Of a stretch of 8,187 bases of DNA, positions 1-6,576 are shown one piece after another. How positions within the stretch are numbered: position 1 is the first letter of the stretch; each line of letters opens with the position of its first letter. The notes under the pieces are model-generated. The model was not told where the DNA came from, did no database searches, and was given only the letters and a program-made list of their open reading frames with translations. The DNA is taken from assembly GCA_964484515.1 (NCBI GenBank), contig CAZAGT010000229.1:1-8187 (forward strand), in the 5' to 3' direction. The position numbers and the translations under genes are program-made. This stretch comes from CAZAGT01 sp964484515. GTDB lineage: Bacteria; Desulfobacterota; DSM-4660; Desulfatiglandales; HGW-15.

Positions 1-39
1 GCGTTCGAGCAGGTAACGTTTCGTTTCTTGAAAAGAGAC

Positions 40-95
40 CCCCATGACCGGGCGATAAGGTATCACAGACCTCATTTCATGAAGTTTCATACGAG
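40..95 (+). promoter_or_regulatory. conserved upstream element, copy 1 of 3
   Basis: This non-coding element lies 31 nt before the start of the exported protein at 126. It consists of CCCCATG (40-46), a first block CGGGCGATAAGGTATCA (49-65) and, after a short spacer, a second block TTTCATGAAGTTTCAT (75-90) followed by ACGAG. The second block holds a direct repeat of TTTCAT and the inverted repeat ATGAA-GT-TTCAT. Two further copies occur at 6455-6503 (plus) and 8137-8187 (minus), both upstream of and oriented toward a gene. The distance from the GGGCG start to TTTCAT is 25 nt here, as in copy 2. Conservation and orientation are directly visible; a role as operator, promoter or 5' leader is inferred. 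Confidence 0.65.
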
Positions 96-125
96 GAATA
101 TCTCCGAGGAGAGGAGGAGAAACAC

Positions 126-623
126 ATGAAGGAAGCGATTGGGATCTCGTTGCTTGCCCTGCTGGTCTTGGCCATTGCTCCGGACGGAATCGGGAAAGAG
201 AAACGAACCATTGAGGTGAAAACCTTCAGGTACTTGCAGCACGAAAAAGGCAAAGTGAAAGCGAATCAGGTTGAAAACAGGAGGGCGAATAGCATCAATC
301 TTGAGCGAGGTGTGGCCGTCGTTATTACGGAGGCCATTATCGATTCACTGTCATCGATGGGCTTCACGGTAACGGGTTCCGCCGACCGCACCATCCAAGG
401 AGCCATTAAGAACCTATTGGTCGATGATTCGTTCGAATTTATCCATTATTATCTAGAGATTCAATTTGAGGTGCTAGCAGCTGAGAAACCTGTTTACACA
501 AAGGCTTTCAAGGCCTATCGAAGAAGACTGAGAGCCCCTTTCACCGACAAGATGGCAAGGCAAATGGTCAACGATTGTGTGAAGCGTTTTGTGAAGGATG
601 CACGTGAGAGCGGGGCTTTGTAA
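126..623 (+). CDS. small exported protein of unknown function
   Basis: A 165-residue protein that I cannot assign to a family. Residues 1-23 look like a Sec signal peptide (one Lys, then a Leu/Ala-rich core ending near Pro-Asp-Gly). There is no lipobox cysteine, so a soluble periplasmic protein is likely. The mature part alternates short beta-like stretches (IEVKTFRY, FTVTGSADRTIQGAI, FEFIHYYLEIQFEVLA) with a helical, basic C-terminus. A strand-helix-strand pattern with a 'G-x-AD-x-x-I-x-G' segment loosely recalls YajG-like or transport-auxiliary envelope proteins, but this is weak. The start is well supported: GGAGGAGA (113-120) lies 5 nt before the ATG. The gene sits behind conserved element copy 1 and is isolated from the next gene by about 610 nt, so it is probably monocistronic. 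Confidence 0.8.
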   Translation: MKEAIGISLLALLVLAIAPDGIGKEKRTIEVKTFRYLQHEKGKVKANQVENRRANSINLERGVAVVITEAIIDSLSSMGFTVTGSADRTIQGAIKNLLVDDSFEFIHYYLEIQFEVLAAEKPVYTKAFKAYRRRLRAPFTDKMARQMVNDCVKRFVKDARESGAL

Positions 624-700
624 GGCTACAGATTGAGGACCCTTCATTGACACTTCGCTCGGGTAGGGTTCCACACGCCCTGGTCGCAGCCCTTTGTGAG

Positions 701-722
701 CGAGAGTCGAGGCTGACTCTCG
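701..722. other. hairpin, 8-bp perfect stem
   Basis: CGAGAGTC (701-708) pairs perfectly with GACTCTCG (715-722) across a 6-nt loop, 78 nt after the exported-protein stop. No T-run follows, so it is not a clear intrinsic terminator. It could still end that transcript, or be part of a structured RNA with the smaller CCGC/GCGG and CGGTAAACCG pairings just downstream. Confidence 0.45.
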
Positions 723-798
723 GCCGCGTCTCAGCGGTAAACCGTCCCTTCAGACATACGTCCTAAGAGATCGTTTCGCTCTCGTTTCCATCCGCAGC

Positions 799-824
799 GT
801 ACTCTTTTTGCCACCTAAGAGTAC
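799..824. other. hairpin, 8-bp perfect stem
   Basis: GTACTCTT (799-806) is the exact reverse complement of AAGAGTAC (817-824), with a 10-nt loop. There is no T-run after it on the plus strand. It may be an RNA structure or a dyad operator; the sequence alone does not decide. Confidence 0.4.
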
Positions 825-1235
825 ACTCAATAGCAAATCATCCTTGGCCTCACCATGCCAAATTGGACTTTAGTTGACATCCTCATTGCACCCATGTTCA
901 CAAAAAAAGCATTTCTTATCAACCAGTTAATCCCTTGAAGCGAGGCGTATTCCATATGACTCGGATCTCTTGTTCGCTGGCCTATGTCTTGCACACACGA
1001 AACCTCGCGTTGAGAAGTCAAGACATGGGTATCCAATCGGCTCAAGACTCAGTCTGTCCATCGCTCATTGACTTCGTTCTACTGATAGAAAGAGCCCGGA
1101 TGAACCTAAGCACCTACTGAATAGAATAGCTAAACATGAGGTCAAGTTCTTCCCCTTCTCAACAGAAAACAAACCGCAGCCAATCGACTTTGAACGGTTT
1201 CGCTCAAAGAGGATGTCTCTTAAAAGGAGGGACCT

Positions 1236-2678
1236 ATGTCTTTCACGGAAATATTCAATGCATTACCTGGTTCCCCGGTACTCTCCGGGATAATGGTGTT
1301 GGTGTTGGCGGTGCTCTTCTTCTACCTCGCCCGAACACCTGCCCATAAGGCCATTCATTCCCTCAGCCGTCTAATTCAAGACTGTTTTCGCATGATGGCA
1401 GATTCGATATTGCATGTGGAGGAACGGCTGGAAAAGCGTAACAAGGAAGTCATGCTAACCGCCGGGGCCGAAGCCGCTGAACGGATGATCGAGCGCGAAT
1501 TCCAGCGCGTCGAAGCCGTTGTCAAGCGAGATTTAAACGGGTTTCCTTCGCTCCATCGCTCATTGACCGATCTTGTTACTCGCATTGATGAAGACTATAG
1601 GGAAACCGCTCAGGTGCCCCAGCCATCACCCGACTGGGTCCAGGCCGTGGACAGTCTTGCCCAGCTCGAATCGAAGGGTGACAAATGGCCCAGCAACATT
1701 ATGGCTGAAATGCACAAGACCGCGGTCAACCAGCATAAAAGGACGATGGAGGAGTATCGTAACTCGGTTGGCGCACGACATGTGCTCTTGGAGAAAATGA
1801 GACCGTACTGGCAACGAGCCTCTCAATCCCTTGATCAAATTGGAAAGACCGTAACCGGGCTACACGAGCGCGCGCGCATCATCGACAAACATATGTCGGA
1901 GTATGAGGACATTAGGAAGAGGACGGACAAGGCCACACGGCGGTTAACCTCGTCCGCCATGACTCAGTTCTGCATTAGCGCCATTGTATTGCTGATTGCC
2001 ATCGGCGGCGCAATGATCAACTTCAATCTGATCGCCCTGCCGATGTCTGAAATGGTCGGGGGCGGCAGTTATATCGGCACTTACAAGACCGCCGATATTG
2101 CGGCGCTGGTTATTATCCTGGTTGAATTGGCGATGGGTCTTTATCTGTTGGAGTCATTGCGGATCACCCGTTTGTTCCCCATTATCGGAGAAATGGATGA
2201 CAAGATGCGTATTAGGATGATCTGGGTGACCTTTACGATCCTGCTTATCCTCGCTTGTGTTGAATCCGCCCTCGCCTTTATGCGCGATCGTATTGCTGCG
2301 GACATGCAGGCCCTAAGGCAAACTCTGGCCCAGGTGGAGGAATCACCTGAAACGTTGAATAGTTGGATTCCTACGATTGGTCAGATGGTCATGGGTTTTA
2401 TACTTCCATTCGCCCTTACCTTTGTTGCCATTCCCCTGGAGTCTTTCGTGCAGGCGTCCCGTACGGTGATCGGTACCGTTGCGGGCGCCGCGTTGCGGGG
2501 CATCGCCTTCGTCCTCCGCCTCTTTGCGGATGTGGCCAAATATGGAGGCGAATTCTTCGTCCATCTGTATGATCTGTTGCCCTTCCCGCTCCTATGGGTC
2601 GAGCACTGGTTGCGGGAGAAGCGCCAGATGACCGATATGGAGCAGCCCGATGAAATGATTATCAATGAGGGGGTGTAA
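1236..2678 (+). CDS. polytopic membrane protein with large helical domain
   Basis: A 480-residue integral membrane protein of no family I recognise. One hydrophobic segment lies at about 15-33. A long, charged, mainly helical region at about 40-240 follows, with coiled-coil-like stretches such as VEERLEKRNKEV and HERARIIDKHMSEYEDIRKR. Further membrane segments follow at about 243-263, 285-305, 327-347 and 380-403, with a possible amphipathic one at 409-430. The C-terminus is polar and acidic. The helical domain is therefore held between TM1 and TM2, an architecture seen in membrane scaffold or sensor proteins. The start is firm: AAGGAGG (1224-1230) is 5 nt before the ATG. The VWA lipoprotein gene begins 2 nt after the stop, so the two are almost certainly co-transcribed and probably act together in the envelope. 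Function unknown. Confidence 0.88.
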   Translation: MSFTEIFNALPGSPVLSGIMVLVLAVLFFYLARTPAHKAIHSLSRLIQDCFRMMADSILHVEERLEKRNKEVMLTAGAEAAERMIEREFQRVEAVVKRDLNGFPSLHRSLTDLVTRIDEDYRETAQVPQPSPDWVQAVDSLAQLESKGDKWPSNIMAEMHKTAVNQHKRTMEEYRNSVGARHVLLEKMRPYWQRASQSLDQIGKTVTGLHERARIIDKHMSEYEDIRKRTDKATRRLTSSAMTQFCISAIVLLIAIGGAMINFNLIALPMSEMVGGGSYIGTYKTADIAALVIILVELAMGLYLLESLRITRLFPIIGEMDDKMRIRMIWVTFTILLILACVESALAFMRDRIAADMQALRQTLAQVEESPETLNSWIPTIGQMVMGFILPFALTFVAIPLESFVQASRTVIGTVAGAALRGIAFVLRLFADVAKYGGEFFVHLYDLLPFPLLWVEHWLREKRQMTDMEQPDEMIINEGV

Positions 2679-2680
2679 CG

Positions 2681-3334
2681 GTGAAGAAGTTTCTCAGCAT
2701 ACTCGCAGTGGCCATCCTATTGATGACAGGCGGATGCGCCGATTCAAAGGGTCGTTCCAAGGGGATCTACATGCTCCTGGATACCTCCGGGACCTATTCG
2801 ACTGAACTAAAGGGCGCTCAGGCCATTATCAATTATCTTCTCGGGACCTTGGAACCGGGAGACTCCTTCGGCATCGCCAAGATCGATAGCGCCAGTTTCA
2901 GCGAAAAAGACATCATCGCGAAGATGACCTTCGACAGGCGGCCCTCTGTAACCAACAAGCAGAAAAGACTCTTCAAGCAAAAGGTTGACAGCTTTGTAAC
3001 ATCCGTAAAAAAAGGAAGCGCCTACACGGATATTACAGGGGGAATTCTACAGGCCTCAGAGTACTTGGACGAAACAGGCGCCCAACAAAAATACATTCTT
3101 CTTTTTTCCGACTTGGAGGAGGACATCAAGAAGGGGCACATTCGCAACTTCCCGATTGACGTGTCCGGCTGCAACGTCGTGGCTCTCAACGTCACCAAGC
3201 TGCGCAGTGACAATGTTGATCCGCGAGGATACTTCGACAGAGTTGACAAATGGAAAAAGCGCGTTGAGGAGGGCGGCGGTAACTGGCGGCTCATGAACGA
3301 CCTGAACCGTCTTGACGGCCTATTGCATGGTTGA
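2681..3334 (+). CDS. VWA-domain lipoprotein
   Basis: A 217-residue lipoprotein that is nearly all one von Willebrand factor A domain. Residues 1-18 form a signal peptide ending in TGGC, with the lipidated cysteine at 19. The VWA core starts at about 28 (GIYMLLDTSGTYS). Metal-site residues are visible: D34, S36 and T38 in a DTSGT version of DxSxS, T116 in the AYTDITGG loop, and D144 in LLFSDLEED. The classical fifth-position Ser is Thr, which may still coordinate metal. VWA domains usually mediate metal-dependent protein binding, so the likely partner is the membrane protein encoded just upstream. The start is GTG, with a G-rich Shine-Dalgarno (2667-2673) lying inside the end of the upstream gene, suggesting translational coupling. 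The reading frame ends about 158 nt before a strong terminator. Confidence 0.88.
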   Translation: MKKFLSILAVAILLMTGGCADSKGRSKGIYMLLDTSGTYSTELKGAQAIINYLLGTLEPGDSFGIAKIDSASFSEKDIIAKMTFDRRPSVTNKQKRLFKQKVDSFVTSVKKGSAYTDITGGILQASEYLDETGAQQKYILLFSDLEEDIKKGHIRNFPIDVSGCNVVALNVTKLRSDNVDPRGYFDRVDKWKKRVEEGGGNWRLMNDLNRLDGLLHG

Positions 3335-3491
3335 ATGCTTCTCAAATTGGACCGAGATGGAACGCGAACTCAATCGGCAAAAAGCTTCTCTATAGTTCTT
3401 GACAACCACGCCTGACGAATCTGGCCTCTAGGGGTTTCAAGGTAACCGAATCCCTTCGGCAAGTCACCCGAAGATGGGTTATCGGCGTGCG

Positions 3492-3517
3492 AAAGCGGAG
3501 CTGCGGCTCCGCTTTTT
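3492..3517 (+). terminator. intrinsic terminator of the membrane/VWA operon
   Basis: AAAGCGGAGC (3492-3501) pairs perfectly with GCTCCGCTTT (3506-3515) across a TGCG tetraloop, and a run of five T (3513-3517) follows on the plus strand. This is a strong Rho-independent terminator for the operon ending at 3334. Read on the minus strand, the same stem lies just after the lipoprotein stop at 3528 but is followed only by TTTC, so it may serve both directions with lower efficiency for that gene. Confidence 0.85.
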
Positions 3518-3527
3518 GTGCGTGCCC

Positions 3528-4058
3528 CTAGGGTATCAACCGATTCGCAGGCGGCTCGTCATAGACCTGAACCGTAAAGGTTCCGTTGTCAGACCGGATG
3601 ACTGCACCGCTCCAGGCCATATACAGGTATCCACAGAAATCGCCATCCGGCCCCATGATCCGATAGAGTCTCGGATAGAATGACCCCCATCTCTGAACCC
3701 TGATAGCGTTAATGAGCCTAGAAATCTCTCTCTCCGTGCTGGCCTCGTCATTTCCGATGACCTCGACCCACCTCCCGCCGGTCGACTCCCAGGGTTTCCG
3801 GGTGTCGGCCAGGGCATGATCGTCCCCTTTCGGATCAAACAGGGCGGCGGAGGCAAGGCCGATATCGACTCCGCGGTAGTAAACGGTATAGTCCCGCCAT
3901 TCCTTCTCCAGCTCCTTTATCGTCATGTGCTCAGCGCCTCGCGATGCCACCTCCAGTCTTCCGGAACGCTCTGAAAAGGAGGTTACGGTGCTCACACATG
4001 CGCCTAAAATCGTTGAGGCTGCAAAACTCAATACCAGCAAACGCACATAGCCTGCCAT
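3528..4058 (-). CDS. small lipoprotein of unknown function
   Basis: A 176-residue lipoprotein that I do not recognise. Residues 1-20 form a signal peptide with the canonical lipobox LGAC, lipidated Cys at 21. The mature domain is about 155 residues. A helical stretch (MTIKELEKEWRDYTVYYRG) is followed by an Asp/Gly-rich segment around 75-81, then WVEVIGNDEASTEREISRLINAI. A tryptophan/tyrosine-rich strand region follows (WGSFYPRLYRIMGPDGDFCGYLYMAWSGAVIR), and the chain ends in a hydrophilic strand. A second cysteine (142) is present. Upstream of the ATG is AAGGAAGGAA, about 9-11 nt away, an acceptable if slightly distant ribosome site. It is convergent with the VWA operon and shares its terminator region; it is divergent from the acyltransferase at 4408. 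Probably a single-gene unit of the outer or inner membrane. Confidence 0.8.
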   Translation of the reverse strand: MAGYVRLLVLSFAASTILGACVSTVTSFSERSGRLEVASRGAEHMTIKELEKEWRDYTVYYRGVDIGLASAALFDPKGDDHALADTRKPWESTGGRWVEVIGNDEASTEREISRLINAIRVQRWGSFYPRLYRIMGPDGDFCGYLYMAWSGAVIRSDNGTFTVQVYDEPPANRLIP

Positions 4059-4407
4059 GGGGTATTGTTCCTTCCTTTTCGTTCCCCTTAGGTTCCCAGG
4101 TATCGGATCCGATCTTCACTCGCCTTCGCCAGGTTTATCCACCTTGGGCGGGATGCCCCGTGCGGGAGCGCAGAATGCACCCCTTGATCCTCGCCCGTTT
4201 CTATTTCAAACTCAAGAGGATTTCAATTGCTGCATCACCTTGGGGTATGAAGCACGCATTCGGTTTCGTGAAACAACCGGTTGCCAATTGCCTAAATCAT
4301 GTATGTGTGTTATCGAAGCACCTCCAGTCAGAACGACCTGTAAAATGACCGCATGGCGTCGCGACCCCAAGGGGCTTCTCGGCTGAAGCATTGGTCACGA
4401 AGGACCC
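4059..4407. other. divergent intergenic region
   Basis: This 349-base gap separates the lipoprotein (leftward) from the acyltransferase (rightward) and must hold both promoters. A 12-bp perfect palindrome lies at 4102-4113. Open frames crossing the gap (3944-4348, 4057-4386) look like chance readings: no ribosome site and unnatural composition. I see no strong consensus promoter; TTGCCT near 4285 with TATCGA 17 nt later is only a weak candidate for the rightward gene. Confidence 0.45.
4102..4113. promoter_or_regulatory. 12-bp palindrome, possible operator
   Basis: ATCGGATCCGAT is a perfect palindrome located 43 nt upstream of the lipoprotein start at 4058, in the position expected for a dimeric repressor or activator site. 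No second copy was noticed nearby. The assignment as an operator is inference from symmetry and placement only. Confidence 0.3.
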
Positions 4408-5391
4408 ATGAGACACTCCATCACTCAAGAGAAACTTGAAACCCTGACATCCTACTGGTCCGACGAGGCGAACGGCCTGAATTGGAACTGTCTCTTTGTC
4501 TTGCCGAATTGGTTGAAGGCCTGGTGGCATGTATTTGGAGAAAGGCTAGATCTCAATATCCTTGCCGTCAAGAAAGAGGGAGAGCTCATCGGCATCGCAC
4601 CACTCTTTAGAGTGGAAAACACGGTCTCATTGATCGGACACGCCGACGTCTGCGACTACCTCGATTTCGTCCTCGTTCCGGGGAGGGAAAGGGAGTTTTT
4701 TGGGGCCCTGATCGACCATCTAAGCGAAGAAGGGATCTCGCGACTCGATCTAGGGCCTTTACGTCCGGAATCGTCCGTGCTCTCAGAACTCGTAGGGTTG
4801 CTCCGAAAGGAGGGGCGGCAGATATCTTGTGAAGTCGAAGATGTCTCCTTTGAGATCGACCTGCCAGCCACGTGGGGCGATTACCTGCTCCTACTAACCG
4901 GCAAGCAACGGCACGAAGTGAGGCGCAAGCTCAGAAGGATGCACGAGGCCGCCCAGATCACCTTTCAGGTCGTAGACCATGTCGATGCCGCCGGCGCGGC
5001 GATGGATACATTTATGACCCTCTTTGGAAAGAACCGGCCAGACAAAGCTGCCTTTATGGATAGCCGAATGGCCTCCTTTTTCAGGGTGTTGGCAACAAAC
5101 ATGGCCCAGGTCAAGCTGTTGAAGATCTCTATCCTCAGCGTTGATGACATACCTGCCGCCGCCGCGCTTTGTTTTGACTACCGATCCACCATGTACCTTT
5201 ATAACAACGGCTATGATGACCGGTTTGCCCGCCTCAGCGTCGGTCAGCTCTGCAAGGTGCTCGATATTAAGGATAGCATCCAAAGGGGCCGAAAAAAATA
5301 TGATCTGCTAAAAGGAGATGAGGGCTACAAGTATCGAATGGGGGGAAAACAAATCCCGATCCATCGGTGCAAGATAACCCTCAGCGTCTGA
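4408..5391 (+). CDS. BioF2/CelD-type GNAT acyltransferase
   Basis: A 327-residue protein resembling the GNAT subfamily called BioF2-like or CelD/BcsL (Pfam Acetyltransf_6). Members transfer acyl groups, often to polysaccharide, aminosugar or peptide substrates. Family hallmarks visible are: the N-terminal WLKAWWHVFG segment (35-44) followed by LAVKKEGELIGIAPLF; the basic helix KQRHEVRRKLRRM (166-178) after a hydrophobic 'W-x-x-Y' region; the strand-turn region IPAAAALCFDYRSTMYLYNNGYD (248-270); and the C-terminal DLLKGDEGYKYRMG (299-312), typical of this family. Length is normal. The ribosome site AAGGA (4400-4404) is only 3 nt from the ATG, which is short, but no better in-frame start exists. 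Its 3' end overlaps the convergent tandem GNAT gene by 11 bp. No operon partner; substrate unknown. Confidence 0.82.
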   Translation: MRHSITQEKLETLTSYWSDEANGLNWNCLFVLPNWLKAWWHVFGERLDLNILAVKKEGELIGIAPLFRVENTVSLIGHADVCDYLDFVLVPGREREFFGALIDHLSEEGISRLDLGPLRPESSVLSELVGLLRKEGRQISCEVEDVSFEIDLPATWGDYLLLLTGKQRHEVRRKLRRMHEAAQITFQVVDHVDAAGAAMDTFMTLFGKNRPDKAAFMDSRMASFFRVLATNMAQVKLLKISILSVDDIPAAAALCFDYRSTMYLYNNGYDDRFARLSVGQLCKVLDIKDSIQRGRKKYDLLKGDEGYKYRMGGKQIPIHRCKITLSV

Positions 5392-6307
5392 TCGGCTTTT
5401 CATACCAAACACTGACCCTGTGACCCCTGAAGCCAAAGGATTCATAAAGCTGCCGAGCGGCATGATTCTCTTCATCTACGGTTAAGTCGACCACCTTCAA
5501 GCCTCTGCAATTCAGATCCAATAACCCCCGCAACAAGATCTCGCGGCCGATATCCTGGTTGCGGAAATCCGGATCCACACCCAACATGTGGATTTCACCC
5601 TTTCGTGTACCATCGGCCTGCAGCAGTATCCTGGTCCAACAGTAGGCCACCGGTCTCTGACCGGTGTATGCCATAATGACATCCTCGGGTCCACAGTCGT
5701 GCAGGGTGAGCCGGTACCTGATTTCCTCATCGGTGTTGGGATTGAAGCCCCAGGAGCCGGCAAAAGACCGATTTTGAACCTCGGTCAGCTTTCCCAATTC
5801 TTCAAGATGCAGCTTGCGAATCGTAAAGGGCCCTTCCTTGACATGGATCAGTTGAGCATTGTAAAAGTCCAATCTCATCTCAATGAAGCGTCGGACAGAC
5901 CGAAATCCTGCGTGCGACAAGAGGCTTTTGCCGGCATTGGCGGCTTCATCCACATTCGCCTGCGCAACCCTTGCTCCCATCGCTCGGGAGCGTTTCATTG
6001 CCTGGGAGAGTAGCTTCGAGGCAACCCCTCGTCTTCTTCGCCGTGGATGAACGAGGCAGTCGAAGACGGTTCGCCCGATCCCCAGCTCCGAGGTGATTTC
6101 GCTGTAGCCGACGATCTCTTCTTCGGCCTCAACCACCAAGAGGTGCTCCTGTGGGGAGAAGTTGGGTCGGGCCAGCCGCTCGGCCAGTGCAATGGTTGAA
6201 GCAAAGGGTCGATCCGGTTCGATCTGCTTGGCTTCGCTCAGGAGGCGAATTATCTTTCCAAAGTCGGAGGGCTGGTAGGCCCGAACAGTATAGGCAGAGT
6301 CGCTCAT
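5381..6307 (-). CDS. tandem-GNAT acetyltransferase (MshD-like architecture)
   Basis: A 308-residue protein with two GNAT domains. The N-terminal domain (about 6-147) carries an intact acetyl-CoA pyrophosphate loop, VHPRRRRRGVASKLL (86-100). The C-terminal domain (about 161-305) carries VDPDFRNQDIGREILLRG (244-261), where the glycine normally at the fourth position of R-x-x-G-x-G is Asp252. It ends in NHAARQLYESFGF (281-293), the usual GNAT tail motif. Duplicated GNATs of about 300 residues include mycothiol synthase MshD, in which the C-terminal domain is the active one; here the N-terminal loop looks more canonical, so function may differ. No strong Shine-Dalgarno precedes the ATG, but the domain begins within six residues, so the start is fixed. 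It is divergent from the LmbE deacetylase and convergent, with 11-bp overlap, with the BioF2-type enzyme. Confidence 0.85.
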   Translation of the reverse strand: MSDSAYTVRAYQPSDFGKIIRLLSEAKQIEPDRPFASTIALAERLARPNFSPQEHLLVVEAEEEIVGYSEITSELGIGRTVFDCLVHPRRRRRGVASKLLSQAMKRSRAMGARVAQANVDEAANAGKSLLSHAGFRSVRRFIEMRLDFYNAQLIHVKEGPFTIRKLHLEELGKLTEVQNRSFAGSWGFNPNTDEEIRYRLTLHDCGPEDVIMAYTGQRPVAYCWTRILLQADGTRKGEIHMLGVDPDFRNQDIGREILLRGLLDLNCRGLKVVDLTVDEENHAARQLYESFGFRGHRVSVWYEKPIRR

Positions 6308-6454
6308 GTTGATTCTACTGCGATTGAGGAGACGTCTTCAATTGATGGAAGTCAGCGCGGCCGATTGCTGGAGGGCGGCCGGTTTGATCCATCGGGAAAC
6401 GTTATGAGAATAGCACTCGAATTTGACATTTTGAGATTCTTCGACATCTGTTTG

Positions 6455-6503
6455 GCCGGGCGATAAAGCATCAAAGAATTCCTTTCATGAAGTTTCATGT
6501 GAG
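6455..6503 (+). promoter_or_regulatory. conserved upstream element, copy 2 of 3
   Basis: First block CGGGCGATAAAGCATCA (6457-6473) and second block TTTCATGAAGTTTCAT (6483-6498), identical to copy 1 in the second block and with the same 25-nt phase from GGGCG to TTTCAT. It lacks the CCCCATG prefix shared by copies 1 and 3. It lies in the 269-nt divergent region between the tandem GNAT (leftward) and LmbE (rightward), oriented toward LmbE, with 78 nt from the block end to the GTG. It could also influence the GNAT gene. Confidence 0.65.
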
Positions 6504-6564
6504 AACAGACGATGTATTCTTCTCGGCAGTCATATAAACGGGGCCCCTGCTCCCCAATCCGATG

Positions 6565-6570
6565 AGGAGA
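6565..6570 (+). promoter_or_regulatory. Shine-Dalgarno fixing the GTG start of the deacetylase
   Basis: AGGAGA lies 6 nt before GTG at 6577. The in-frame ATG at 6562 has no ribosome site upstream and would overlap this one, so GTG is the more likely start. Confidence 0.75.
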
Positions 6571-6576
6571 TCTGAC

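Larger units (their letters stand above)
624..1235. other. long gene-free interval
   Basis: About 610 bases without a convincing gene. The short open frames here (for example 935-1120 plus, 827-1045 minus) lack good ribosome-binding sites and have compositionally odd translations. The first half holds several hairpins (701-722, 799-824, and small ones at 724-737 and 735-744). There are two promoter-like arrangements on the plus strand: TTGACA at 647-652 with TCCACA 17 nt later, and TTGACA at 874-879 with TTCACA at 897-902. Both have a perfect -35 but a poor -10. The last part carries the strong Shine-Dalgarno AAGGAGG (1224-1230) of the next gene. The interval could be a long leader for the membrane operon, a small RNA locus or a decayed gene. 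Confidence 0.5.

Noticed and set aside
935..1120. Open frame of 61 codons in the long gene-free interval
   Set aside because: No ribosome-binding site, no recognisable domain, odd composition; overlapped on the other strand by a similar chance frame.
3529..3539. TAGGGTATCAA, an 11-base match to part of element copy 3
   Set aside because: It lies over the lipoprotein stop codon, lacks the CGGGCG part and the TTTCAT block, and points toward no gene start; treated as chance.
3474..3683. Plus-strand open frame crossing the terminator and the end of the lipoprotein gene
   Set aside because: It would read through the strong terminator hairpin and is antisense to a lipoprotein with a clear signal peptide; no ribosome site.
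3944..4348. 134-codon plus-strand frame across the divergent intergenic region
   Set aside because: Starts inside the antisense of the lipoprotein signal peptide, has no ribosome site and no domain-like content.
5588..6013. 141-codon plus-strand frame inside the tandem GNAT gene
   Set aside because: Antisense shadow of a protein with clear GNAT motifs.
6562..6576. ATG at 6562 as the deacetylase start
   Set aside because: No Shine-Dalgarno upstream; GTG at 6577 has AGGAGA at ideal spacing and the family fold begins just after it.
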